A stretch of 64,000 nucleotides of DNA from Marisa cornuarietis (taxonomy: Eukaryota; Mollusca; Gastropoda; Architaenioglossa; Ampullariidae), in the NCBI GenBank assembly GCA_004794655.1, contig SMMW01000039.1, positions 372,001 to 436,000 on the forward strand, written 5' to 3'. How positions within the stretch are numbered: position 1 is the first letter of the stretch; each line of letters starts with the position of its first letter. Positions 1 to 13,400 of the stretch are shown here, in pieces. A program made the position numbers and the translations under genes. The notes beneath the pieces are model-generated. The model was not told where the DNA came from. It searched no databases and saw nothing but the letters and a program-made list of their open reading frames with translations.

Positions 1-929
1 CTAGAGAATGGGGTATTACATATTGTAATGCAAAGCTGATGTCTCTGGAAGAGAAATTACCTCCCATTATACAAATTACTAAATAATTTCACAATGGTGT
101 TGGCAGTAACTATCATAAAAATAATAGATCTAATTCTGTAAGCATTTTTTTTCCAGAACTTTGTAGGTACAGATAACCCATTAAAGCAAAACTAGATCTG
201 AGTTAAACAATCAGGATTTTGAACAAATTGAGAATCTCTTCACTACTTTCTTGAAAGTTTTCTTTGACTTTCTTTATGACCACCACAGCTTGAGATTTAC
301 TTTATACATTTTCGGTGGCTTAAATTAATCCACTGACCAAATTCAAATGATCTCTGCAATATGGTTAAGATTAAACAATAAGCTGCATAATAAACAGTTT
401 AGATTTTTTAAAAACTTTTCAGCTATGTCATGAAAAAAGCAAACTCATCTGTTTTTAAAGACAAAAGGCTATTTTTACATCTGCAAGAATACCTGATGAA
501 CTCTTCCCCTTTCTGCCACATTTGAGCATAAGACACTTTATGCAATATTTTAAGCATGTCATCTTGTCATCTCAATCCATTAATATTTCTGCTCTCCTGA
601 AATCCACCACCATTGCTTATATAGGGATTTTCAGTCTTTGAGAACAATCAATCAATGGCTCACATATACGTCTTTAAACTGGATCTTGGACATTGATGAA
701 AATCATATAACTGAAAAACAATTTACAAAAACAATGATGTATAAACATGGTCATAAGTATCCATCTAATACTAGGGCATGTTGGGATACAGTGAGGAAGA
801 TAAAGTGAGCAAATGCTGTCTGTGCTGTTTGTTCAAAGGTCAGCACGAGACAAACTGACACGATGAAGGTTGGCTAAATGTGTTCTTCAACCAGACACAA
901 AACAGCAGAAAATGTTGTTAAAACCCAAG
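1..929 (-). other. 3' UTR / downstream flank of the Ajuba-like gene
   Basis: AT-rich sequence directly after the stop codon. No AATAAA was noticed on the minus strand here, so the transcript end may lie beyond the window. No other gene was seen. Confidence 0.5.
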
Positions 930-1493
930 TTACAAGTCTGTGATGGTATAGGTGGTGGGCTTGGCACTTGTAGGCCGAGGTGGTGGAAGCGTGGACGGCT
1001 GGGGTGGGATTGGGGCAGTGCGGTAGTTGTTGGTGGAGCTGCTGTCCCTGGTTGATGACATGTGCTGTGGACTGAGGGGTGAAGGGGGCAAGGAGCCCCC
1101 GTTGGGAAGCACTGATGTGCCGTTCCCATAGTGCAGGCCAGAATGTGGGTAGAAGCCAGGACTAAACCCCATCCCACCACCTGTACTGCCACTGCTGCTA
1201 CCACCGTTGCCACTACCAGCCCCTCCACCTGAACCCGACAGCATCAGCGGAGGAGCTCCAAAGTTCTGCATGGATATTGCTGTGTAGGAGGATGGGCAGC
1301 TTGCAGGCAGGGACAAGCTGTGGCGGGGATCACGAGCAGTGTTTTGAATGTTACGGGTGGTTGGGTCAACGAAGAAAGTCTGGTCAGGGTACTGAGATGA
1401 CAAACACTTGATGTGACAAGTGTGGCACAGAAGCCGTTCACCCAGAGGGTAGCAACGCTTGTCAGGTTCATCTGTCAGCTGAAGGCCACAGTC
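930..1493 (-). CDS. AJUBA: Ajuba exon 8: end of LIM3 and C-terminal tail
   Basis: Starts [20 protein letters not shown] after TTCTAG. It supplies the last LIM3 ligands (CHTCH), then a 158-residue glycine/serine/proline-rich tail ending TYTITDL and a TAA at 930-932. The tail is longer than in vertebrate LIMD1, whose chain stops shortly after LIM3 (family knowledge). The last residues fit a class I PDZ ligand. Confidence 0.92.
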   Translation of the reverse strand, partial: DCGLQLTDEPDKRCYPLGERLLCHTCHIKCLSSQYPDQTFFVDPTTRNIQNTARDPRHSLSLPASCPSSYTAISMQNFGAPPLMLSGSGGGAGSGNGGSSSGSTGGGMGFSPGFYPHSGLHYGNGTSVLPNGGSLPPSPLSPQHMSSTRDSSSTNNYRTAPIPPQPSTLPPPRPTSAKPTTYTITDL

Positions 1494-4400
1494 CTAGAAG
1501 AAAATAAAACAAACTTGATCAAAATACAACTGCCAAGGTATTATTTAATTCACAGTCAGAAGCAAAGCTTTCTATTTCTATTACTCATGACCGTCAATGA
1601 ATCAAAGGTAATATCCACATCAAAAACAGGACAAAATCTGTCTTTAATACTGAACATTTCAAGACATAGTACACATTACTTTAGTTCTTCATTTTAAACC
1701 CTAAAGTTACAACCAACCCATCATGGCTGAATTGCACTTTTTTCTCCAAGTGAGAGAATCTTAAAAAAAAGGACATGCAGTAGAAGCCTAAAGACAACAT
1801 GATGCATAATAAAGGCGCCATGGTCAATGCCTCATCAAATAAAAGATATTTCTAAAGGCACCAGTCTTTGGTTTAAAATTGTAAGACAGCAAAAAGAAAC
1901 CCTGGCACCTAAACAACCAGTAAAGTATTTGCTGCTACAGCTAGATAGTTGTACTTATATCTTTACTATGATTAGTTCCATGCAGGCCAAAACTCTGTGA
2001 ATGCATACAGTGCCAGAATTCTTTCCTTTTAAAAGGGAAAAAAGTGAGGGATTTAGTAACTGTGTAAGGTTCCTTGCAATCCTAAACAATGTATTTTTGT
2101 CTCGTAGTTCTGCCTGTGTTTTTTCTATACTATTATAAAGAAAAAAAGCTTCAGCCCACACGACCATCAATTTGCCACTGAAGTAGCAGTTTTGCTACTC
2201 TCACTAGCCCCATCCCCTCCCAAAAAAGGGGCTAGCACCAACCAATGTGGCTTCAAAACTTTATAAAACTGCAACATATAAATAACAACTTTGTGGCAAC
2301 ATTCACAAATAGCTTTCCTCAGACCCAACTAATTAAAATATATTATTTAATAAAACAAAAAAACCTACAATGACCGCAATAACTGAGATAAGTATTTGAA
2401 TAACACTAATTTCTAACATATAAAATTACTCAGCACTATAATTCCAGTTTTAACATAAGAACTGAAGGGCTAAAAAAAACAACAAATAAACCAAAAGACA
2501 AATCAAAATAAAATCCCCAAAAGCCCTACAACTATTTCCCTAAAAAATAAATATAAAGAAGTACAAAAGAATCTCATGCAAAAAAGTCTGTGCAACTTTA
2601 ATGTCCCAGAATATTACAAGGAATCTTTGATAAACTGAAAATTAATAACATTGGGAGGTTGTGTGACAGGTAGATGAAGGCAGTGGGGCAACTGGTTAGA
2701 GACAGTGGGATCATGATGTTGAAATCCACAAATCAAATAAAAAGCTTTGACACCTAAACTGCACTGCTGCGATCAAGTGCATCAACAGAAATAAATATTG
2801 AACCAAGGCAGCCCAAGTAAACTTAATGATACTGAACTAAAATGGATCAGCTTTGTGAAGAACGTGCAGCACATCATCTGAACTGAAGCAAACCAAGCTT
2901 TCAGAAACCTGCTTCTGATACACCACCTCCTGATGCTATATAGGAGTAAACAAAAAGAAAGCCAAACGTCTTTTAAATAAATGCTCATGAACAACAAAAA
3001 AGCTGCATCTGCAACTGAAAAAGACTGGACACAGAATCACGTGTGACTAAAATGTTAATATAACCCATGCTTTTAAAACCAGAACTTAAAACAGGACTAC
3101 AGCAGCAAGGCAATGTCTGCGAGAGCCGGTCAACTCTTTAACGGGTGCAGGCAGAACATGCAGTAGCATCTGTTATTGTAACGCAAGGGCTGGTGGGGTA
3201 CAAATCAAATCAAACATCTGAGGTCTTACGTTCAGCGTTTTCCTAAGATCTGTAGAGCCACAATGAAAACAAAACAGTGTTTAACACATTACAGCCACAA
3301 AAGCACACATTAATATAGTACATCAAAAAGTAAGTACATAATTATTAACACTGTACTAAGTATGAGCACATTATATTCCAATACCTCCCTTTAAAAAAAA
3401 AAAAAAGCTTAACACTTTATTTCTCTGCCACAAAAAAACCCTTCTCGCCCTCCCTTTATCTTGACTATATTTCCCTTTACTCTTGCAAAGTGCCTGATAT
3501 AATCTACCCAGGGAAAGGAACCAGTTCAGTTTTTTTTTTTTTTTAAACACTTCCCTTTGTGCCTGAGGACTATGGATGGCTGCAACGATAACAATGTGAC
3601 TAAAGCCATGACAAAAGTTGAGCACATCGTAAAGCATGCAGACAAACAGATGAAAGGCCACTAAATGAAAGACACTGACAGCAAGCTGCTCGAGACAGAC
3701 ACTTTGTTTAAATAAATTTTAAAAAAAAAATTCAAACAAGATATGTTAGGAAATTATTGCTGGAATGTATATTATGTAAGCTAGAGAAATAAAGTATCTC
3801 TTATAGTCTTGTATAAATTCCAATGACTCTTTTTACAGGGCCTGTCCTTTGTTCCTAACCTCTCACTCAACCAGCTGACCCATATTTCTGGTAAATAAAC
3901 TGCCAGAAATTTGTTAAACTTACCATATTTGAAATAATGATATTCCAATGATACAATTGCAATTTTTCAAAATATCTTAAATCTATTTTTAAATCTGTGT
4001 CTGGCACAGATTTCTTCTTGTCTGTAAACATGAGAAGTGACCATGAGTTGCGAGGCCTGTCAAAGATACAAGCATGATGCAAAACACATCTATGAACTAA
4101 ATGAAAGGTTTGTGAGTGAACCACCAACATGCACTATCACAGGTTTAGGTACTTATGTGATATGGACTCATCTACCGCTAGAAGCAGACTTGCGATTACA
4201 CGACCAGATGACAACATGACAGACAAGATCCAATGGCACATCTCTATGCACATGCATACCTCACAATGGTAACAGTCCACATGATAGTCTTTATCCATTG
4301 AAACCACTCGCACAGTCTCCTCTGTACCCTGAAAAGAGCACAAAATGTCTCATATAAACATGCACTTCATAAAATGCAGGCATTCACAGCAAGCAATTGT

Positions 4401-7400
4401 ATTCAGTTAATAAACCACATTCAATGGAGAGGTGGTGAACAGGAGAGACTATTCAATGACCATGTCTTGAAAATTCATCCATCTTTAAATTTTTGAGTCC
4501 TAGATATTCTAGTTAATAATGCTTTCCCAATCTGTCATCTTCCTGAAGTTTTGATTTCATTAACTTTTTTCTCCTTCCAAAATGTATTCAGTAGAATATA
4601 CTAATTTTTTTCTGAAACAAACTGAACTACTTTGCAGGGCAATAGGGGACCCACCTAAACAACAGCTATAAAGTTAGCCACGATATAAAAACATATTTAG
4701 CTGTGTTACAATTATTTTAAAACTGCCCACAATTTAATGTAAATAACAATTTCATAAAATATAAGTAAATTTAATAAAATTCTTATGATCAGCTTATTTG
4801 CATTATCTAATTTAAATTTAGAGCAGACTGTGTCTTCCACTGTTCACTGTCAAATGTAAGCATCATCGCTCGACTGGTACCAGCTGATCACCACTTAAGC
4901 TGGCCTGAATGTACTGGTCATCAGAAGGCCCTGGGTATTGAGGCAGAAGCTGACCAGCCTCACCACTGATATTGGAATTACCAGTCCACTCCTTCAGGCT
5001 TGCCATTCAGTTCTTTCTGTCCACCCTGGACTACGCTCCATAATAACTTGAGTATTGTGTCTCGCAACATGGATGAATGAGACCAGCTTCTATCACTTCA
5101 CTGTTCAGTTCCCAGTGACCCACAAGGCTGGCAAAAATCATTGGTCTTGCGTTCCATGTAAGGAGATTAAAAGCAGTTTTCTAACTTTTTTTTTGGTCTT
5201 AAATGCCTGGATTTATTTTTTCAGTCAGTAAATGGAGTCCACATCTCAAAATCATACAGTAGGATGGGGAGTGCTAGTCTTGTGCTTGGAAATGAACCCG
5301 ACATTGCTGCTGATCCACATCAGATTGTGTCCAGCCTCGCCACTGTTGCTGTCTTGATGCAAACATCTGGCATGCAGCTACTCTCTTCAGGAAGGGTGGC
5401 CCTCACGTACTTAAAGATGTTCTCTTCCTCGAGCTGTACTCCATGTAGAGATCTCTTTGCCACGAATTTGCTAGGGTTAGTGCTTGTCTCCATCCATTAT
5501 CCACTGGTACTGTCAGTAGTGTGTGAGGTTTTGCAATCTGCTGCCGTCAGTGCTTGTCTCATCACATCCCACAGCTCCTTGTGCTAGACTCTGCCAAATG
5601 CCTTTTTAAAGTCAATGAAAGTGTGCTGTTGTGGATGTTTTTCTATCAGGATGCAACTGTTGAAGATCCATTGAAATGTTCTTCTGCTAACAGCTCCTTG
5701 GCAGGAGTGTCAAGGAAATCTTGGATTGCCTTAAGCATGACTTTGCTTGGGTGGTTGATAAGGCTTATGGTTTTGTAGTTTTAGCACTGTTTGCTGCTTC
5801 CTTTGTTTTGAGGGAAGCGTATGACTTGAGATTGCATCTATTCATGAAACTACTATTTCCCTTCACAGATTATTTGACACAGAACTATAAAAGGTGTTGC
5901 AAGAACGTAAACTGTCTGTTTTAGTTTTTATTTAAAGAGCTTTTAATGAGTTTACACCTGTGATAATGCTGTCTTACTTACATCAACTGGTGTAATTGCT
6001 TGACCACATGCTGCACATTTAGGTGCATAAACCCTGCCAGAAGAAAATTTACCATTACGACAGTTAAGTACACACATGTATAAAACATTACTATCATCTG
6101 AACCTTTAAACTTTTTAGAAAATAAAAATATTTTCCCATCCTTCAAAAACCTTAATGTGAGTTCTATAATATCCTTTGATTAAATCCCTTACCTTACCTT
6201 TCAACATTAACAAATGTAAATATAGAAGATAACTTTATTTTTAAAGAATTTGATTTTCAACAGTTTTTTTCTAAAAATATGAAAAAATACTACTACTGTT
6301 ATTTAAGAACATATTTACAGAGCAAAGCTCTTTATTTGTAAGTCAGGCTTGCTCCACTTCGAGTAGAATTATTTCAACACTGACCTGTGATAGTCTGAAA
6401 CACAGTAGATTTTGTTGTCAACATCAATTGTAAACGGCACTCCATCCAGACACTCATTGCAGATACAGCAGCGAAAGCAGCCAGGGTGGTAAGACTTCCC
6501 CATGGCCTGAAGAATCTGTTTTATTTGAAAACAAGATGCCCCCAAAAGCCTGGTAAGCAATGTGGTTGAACGATGGGATCTTTTACAACCAAGTCAAAAT
6601 CAAATAATTAAAACATTTAACACTGACTACTGAAAGCATCAAGCAGAGGTATATTAACTATTTGCTGAAACACATTTTAAACAGTGTTCTCCCTCTATCA
6701 CCTTCCTCTTCATTGCGCACACCAATCCACACAACTGTACACACCAAACACGTTCATTTACTTCAGTGAACATGTGGGTGCATTTACTTAAGTGAACACA
6801 TGTGGATGCACATTCTATTACTGTTATACTCCGTTGGTGCTGAGGAGAATGGTGTTAGTAAAATGCTATTATGACAACAACAACGACAAAGGTATCCCTG
6901 TAGTTGCTGCTGCAAAAATGTTCTAAAACTCAGCAGCTGGAATTTCCCGACAACACAACTGTAAAAGAAATCAATCTGAAAGCAATCACAGTTAACTCCT
7001 AGTTTAACATGCTTCCTCATGTCAGAAAAAGCAAAACAAGACTAACCATTTCCATGATCAGATGCCCACACATGACACATTTTTCTGCTGTCTGCTGGAA
7101 CCCAGAATACTGCAAGAAAAGAAACATTTTTCTGTGTAGTTTTTTTAAATGACCTTTCTTCCTCTTTTATACACTACTTACTGGAGCTTAAAATCTCATC
7201 CTTCTATTTATCCCCCACCCCACCCAAATGAAGCTCCCAGTTTCCCCTGGTGCCATGGCTGTCATCTTGATGATGGATAATTTCTTCATGAAACTGTCCG
7301 TAAAGAAGTACATTGCCAAAAGGATAAAAATTTGAAAGAGAGAGTTTCCCCAGAATCACTTGGCTTCTGTTATCCTTTGACTGTCTCTGTGCCAAGCCCT

Positions 7401-10400
7401 TTTGTTTTTTCTGAATGTCTGCGTATGCTGCAATGAGATTATGCCCCTTGTTTTGGTAGGTAATCAGTTTGTACGCAGCAATGCGCATTTATTTATTCTA
7501 CAAAAAGGAGGCATTCTCTGATGGGTGATATCATAATGAACAATATTGTTTTAGTCTACTCTGTTTCCCTAAACCTGACAAGTAATGCCTTTGCAACAAT
7601 TCACCCCTTATGCAAAACAATTGTGATGTTGCTTATTGCATTAAAAAAAAAATACTCATTTAACAAAGAGAATTTGTGAATTGTGGCCACCTGTGCCATG
7701 GCATTTACTGAAGTAAAAAACCAAGAAACTAAATGCTACTCTTGAAACCATTCTTAATGGGTGTCTGAAATGTTCCTCCTAAAGTGCTTGGGTGCTCTGG
7801 GTTGTTTGAACAACCAAGATACACTGGTCAGTGAGAACAGAGTGTTATATATTAAAAGTGCATCTCAGATGTGGTTACACAATTTCTTACCCAAACAGTT
7901 GCATTTTAATTTTTTTACAGACAATTTTAAACTTATAACTTCAATTTAGAAGACTGAGAACAAAGCATATAAATAACAATAGCAAATGGCAAAGAGATTT
8001 AGGAATCTGTGTGAGAGACTGGAAAATTTTTAAGTGATCTCTTGCAATCAAAGATTAGAAGTATAATTCTTATTTGCACCAGCCATTTACAGCCAGGTTT
8101 ATCTTGCTGCCATTACTGCCAATAAAATCATGGTTGCAATGGCTGAGTGACGATGTTTGTAAAGTTATTAGCATTCAGTGTTATAATTATTTTTGTCACA
8201 GAAAAGCACAGTGAAAAAGACTGCCTATAATGCATATTTAGATATTTATGACACTGGCTGAGTAAATGTTACACCAATTTTTATTTTAGAGGGAGGGGAT
8301 GGTGGTGCAAAACTAAGCGCTGAAATTAGCAGTGAGCCAAATGCAACATACATTGCAATATGATGATACATGCTACTTTTCACAACATGATCTTCACACA
8401 CTGGAAGGAAAACCAGGTTCAAAGAACAACAGCATTCTGAAAAGGTTTTCTGTCAAATTTTTGAGCCCCTTCATTGTATCTCAACAACTCTGCTATCAAG
8501 GTTAAAAGCATCTTGACACTTATCTCTCAACAAAGCCACCAGAGGATCCCCTAACACTTCATGTCAGATAAAGGTGTCCCTCTGACTGACACCTCATATT
8601 CGGCATGCCTTTCCTAATGCTGCCTTAAAGTGTTTACTTGACTTCAAACTCATTTTACCACTGGAAAATCAATCCTGGCCATATGTGATAAAGTACTTTC
8701 TTTCACGTATGGTACAGTATACACCTACATTACCAAGATTCCATTATGTAATTTTGAACTATTGGTTACTGAGGCTTACACTATGTTAGCCTAGAATGTG
8801 AATGAGGTCTGTTCATGGGTGAAGACTCAGACGAACATTGCAGTGGGGTGTAAAAGCAGGAGGAAACTGACAAGGGGGAGTGAATTGTACTGTTACAAAA
8901 TCCTTTGACAAATAGGGGGATGGACCCCCACCCTCATCTTTTTTTTATTTCCTATGCATCAAATTCCCTCTTTTCCCATCTTGAAAATCATCAAGAGCAT
9001 TAATCCAATCATGAGATGCCTGGTCAGCTGCCTGAGCCCCTATAATAAGTGGAACTGACACTGACATAATCCTCAATTATTCAAGCTATGTATTACACTC
9101 ACAGTTATCCTTTTAAAAAAAAAAGTAAGATACACTACACAAATGTAATCCAAACTATGCAAACAATACAGTACTAAGCCTTACCAGGTAATCTTCTTCG
9201 CAGTAAACCTTCCCATGTACATTGTAAAAAGCCTTGCCCCGCAAGGTACGACCTGCAACACCACACAAAAAAGGGCACAAATATAACTCATTTGAGAAGC
9301 ACTATTTCCGAATCTTTACACCGTTGCCATTTTTCACTGGTCACCAGATCTGGGACTACTAACTTTGTTGGCCCTTCACTCACTGACTTTGATGAGGTAC
9401 ACAAAACAAACCCAAACTTCTAGAAATAATTGTCATTCTTTAGGTTATGGACTTTAAAGTGGCTGGTGCCCCTCAGGGTTTTTTGGTCTGTAGAGTTAAT
9501 TTACATGTTCCAAAAAATGAATTTCCTACCTGTAGCATACTAACATACCTCATTTCTCTGTCCATGTACAGGGGACAGGAAGTGAATTATGTACATTGTG
9601 TTATTTGAGTTTGTCACATGCCATTCCTAGAGCAGCCTTACTGACAGTGACATCAAAGGTGTGATGATGTCAAACTTTAATGCACACAATCCCTCTCCCC
9701 CTCCCATGTACCTTGACAATTACTTTTTGAGTAAAATGAACTATATTCACCACTGACCAGCTGAAAGATAAACTGTAAACAAGACAATTTTAAAAAAGCA
9801 TTGTCACATCAAAGGTGGATGTGAGGGGAAATAAACAAAACTACATAAGCACACACAAACAAAAGAACAGTGAATAGACAAGAAACCACAAATCAACAAA
9901 CAAAATCCCCAACATTCTTTAACCAGCTACAGTTGTTGAGCTCTTCTTAATACACAAAATTCAAGAAGCAATCAACCAGTCCCACTCAGTGGCAGCTGTT
10001 TAGGTCATGACATTAATTTCATTTACTTCAGAAGCTGCTGTTTGGCTTGTCTATGACATTCCTTTCTTGAAACATTGTCGTTAAAAAGCTTTTTACAGAC
10101 TGCATGACATTTTAAATTAACAGTGGAGCACTAAAATGCCATGTAGATATTCTTCATGACACTTCACTGAATGCATTTTTCTCTCTTATTCCCGAAACAA
10201 GAGGTATATGAAACAAAAGTAAAGAACAAGTTACGCTTACTACAAAGACTGAAAGAATAAAAGAAAGAAAAAGAAAGGACATGATTGACTCAACCTATTT
10301 AGTTTTATTATCAATTTTTATAGCTGGTCAACTTTTATGTCATTCAATTTGTACTGTCATGTTGCCAAAGAAACACAAAAACATGGGGGAGGGTTTAGTG

Positions 10401-13400
10401 AATGTTATTGTAACATCCACCTATTTATGTGTAAATTGTGCAATTATGTGTAAAGCTACGTTCTGTTTCTCCATCCTTCTCTCATGGCATAATTTTAGCC
10501 CTTTTTAAAAAATCTGCCTCCTGTCCCATTTGTGAAGCTGGCGGGCTGTCAACCATGACAATTACTTCAGGGAACACCTGCGGGTCTTTGCCACCTGCCC
10601 CGGTCCAGAACAAGGAATCATGGGAGACTGGTTCTTCTCCTCCACCAGCCTCCCTCCCTATCCCTCCTTTAAGCAACTGAATTTATATGAGGCCTCATCC
10701 AATAAAGATTTCTAAACCATAACCATCCCAAATTCAGGACCCTTGTAAATATCTGTTTTAACCACCACTTTTGTACATATTCACCTTCCACTCTTTTGAT
10801 ATCTTACCTTATGATTATTACTACTTATTCTTTTAGTACTTAATTACTTAGCTTATTCCTTCCCCGTAAAGGGCGAAGGCTAAATAGAAAATAATAAAGA
10901 ATTGTCATTTCCCCAACAGACTGATTCTAGGTTGGAAGACCTTGTAGGCGTTGTTGGAAAATCAGGAATTTTGAGGACTTACTGTCCAATATGTTGGTCA
11001 CACCACACATCAATGCTGGCATGTAGACTGCAGATGGCAGTTCTGAGAGGGGTTTGCTCTTGAGGGCACGTTCCACTGTCTTCCTCAATTCGCAGAAACA
11101 AGTCAGCCAGGTATTACCGAGTAATACTAAAAATCGGCGGTGGTGGTAGTGGTGGAAATGGATAAAAACTAATAAGCTACTTTTGTGGCTACAGGGTATT
11201 GCTGACAGTCTGCTACATTTCTCATCATCCCCCTCTCCTACCCCCTCCCCCTTCTTCTTCTGCTTTACTGTTTTCATTGATTATGCCAAGAATTCAACGC
11301 GTGACTGATCAGACTCGCGAAATCCACGGCCTCCAGTGAGGGGGGTGTAAGGGAAGGAGGGTGGAAGGTAAAGCTTCATTAGCGGCCGGGCTCGAAAGGG
11401 CGCTGTAAGGGCTACTGCATGTCTGGTGTCAACGTGTCAATGTGACAAGGGGGCGAGCTGTGCCTCCCAACAAAACGCGGCTAAGACGTGGAATGCGGAG
11501 GTCTCTGGGAGGGGCCGTGGGTTACAAGGGAGCACCGGGGCCGAGGCTTCCACAGGACAAAGGGTCCGACATCCACCCCTACACGGTCCTTGTTCGTCGC
11601 CGCAGTCCCGCGCGCCAACAGCCACACAACGCTTTGACCCGGGAAATCCTTGCCAGTACATTAACACCGTCGTGCCGTTTAGTTTTTCCTCCCTGCGCTG
11701 CGTCACCATCTCTCCCCTCCCCTCCCGCTTTTCCACACACACACACACCGTGCTGGCTCTTTCACCGTGACGGACTTTGATCCGTTGGCAGCACAAATTT
11801 ATGGCTGATCTAATGAGTCCCTACAAATGTTTCTGACTTCAGGGATGTGGAAGGTGATAAAATGGGAGAACAGCTATCATTAGACCTGTATCTCATTTCG
11901 CTGTTACACGACTTTGATCTTTCAGCACGAGGCAACAGGTCTGACTAAGCGTTTGTCATTTTACTGAAGCGGATGATAAGACTTTTGGACAATATTTTCA
12001 ATGGTTTACTTCAAAGCAGCTTTCCCTCCCCACCCCCTTTCAGTGTACTGTTTCTACTAATACTGACACTGGTATATTGGAAGAGGAGAGTTTTGTACGT
12101 TGTGAGGTAAAAGACCCAACAACCACTGGAGTCCGACTTCTTCACTCGACCTGCACTTACACCAATGTTCATGTTATCCAAGAATAATTAATATACAGAA
12201 AATAGTTAGACTGTTGACCACTTGAACTGTCATAAAAGACAGAATATAGATTCGTGTACAAGAATAATGAAATGGAGAGAAAATCTTGAAATTTGTCACA
12301 AATACCATCTTGATTTTTTTTATTTTCTAAAATTTGGTGCTTGAGCTATAACAAAGAATAACTTCCGGAAAATCCGTTCCGCCGCAAAGTATGGATAGTG
12401 ATGAAACTGGCGAGATAGCAGCTTTAACGTATAGGTGGTGGAGGAATAATTAAGCATCTGATATTTCAGCTTTCGTACTAGTAGAAATGTAGGTTTATAA
12501 GTACTCATCCAGGTGTTTTATGATCTCATTCTGTACAGGCACAAACTATAACACAAACAACAGCTGTCTTTTGTACAGGCCCAAACTATAACACGAATAC
12601 CTGTCTTCTGCAAATAAAAAATCTCCCATGAAGCTTTCTTGTACTTTCACTGCAACGGGATTAACATATAAAAATCATAAATGAAATATCCCGACTTTGA
12701 TAATGCCATGACCAGGGGCAGTTATAGCTTGGTTAAAGGTTTATAAGGGTGTAGCATTTCCTAATAGCTAAGAGCTTTCAAACATCGCCATGCATAGAAA
12801 AAGGTAAAATCCTGTTTTGATGTCACCGGCCTCCACGAATGTCTACATGGTTCCAGCTCTTCATTTGAATCTCTGATAACCTAATCGTAACTGTGGATAT
12901 TCTTGCTATTTTTTAAAAATCTGTGATACTGTTTGTAGGGCTATAACCCCAGATGTGTGTGATACTGTTTGTAGGGCTATAACCCCAGATGACAGCATAT
13001 GTGTGTGTGTGGTGGGGGAGGGTGGTCATTTCCGGAAATACTATCTTGCACCAGGCTTCGCACAAGCTATTTTGCACTCCTGTAGGCCTTTAAGTACGGC
13101 AGTCCCTGTTGATGCACGCCGCTGCTCGGGTCCATGCTACAGTTAGCGCAACACCTTCCACCACCCCCTAACCCCCCCCCCCCAACCATCCTCGACATTC
13201 GTGTCGGTAGCCAGTTTTCCCATCTGTCTGACTCCGGCGGGAGGGGGGGAGGGAGAAAGATAAGGTGGAGGAACCTGGGTTGGGGGGGGGATGAAGCAAC
13301 TTCTACCTCAACGTTAACATTGCCTAAGACTGAGGAGGAAGAGTGCACTGATTAGCTCACCCTGCTGGCAGCAAAGCTTTTTTTCGGCATTCAAACGCAC

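Noticed and set aside
10281..10680. Open frames upstream of the possible LINE tail
   Set aside because: Low-complexity S/P-rich translation with no domain and no splice context; overlapping frames occur on both strands.
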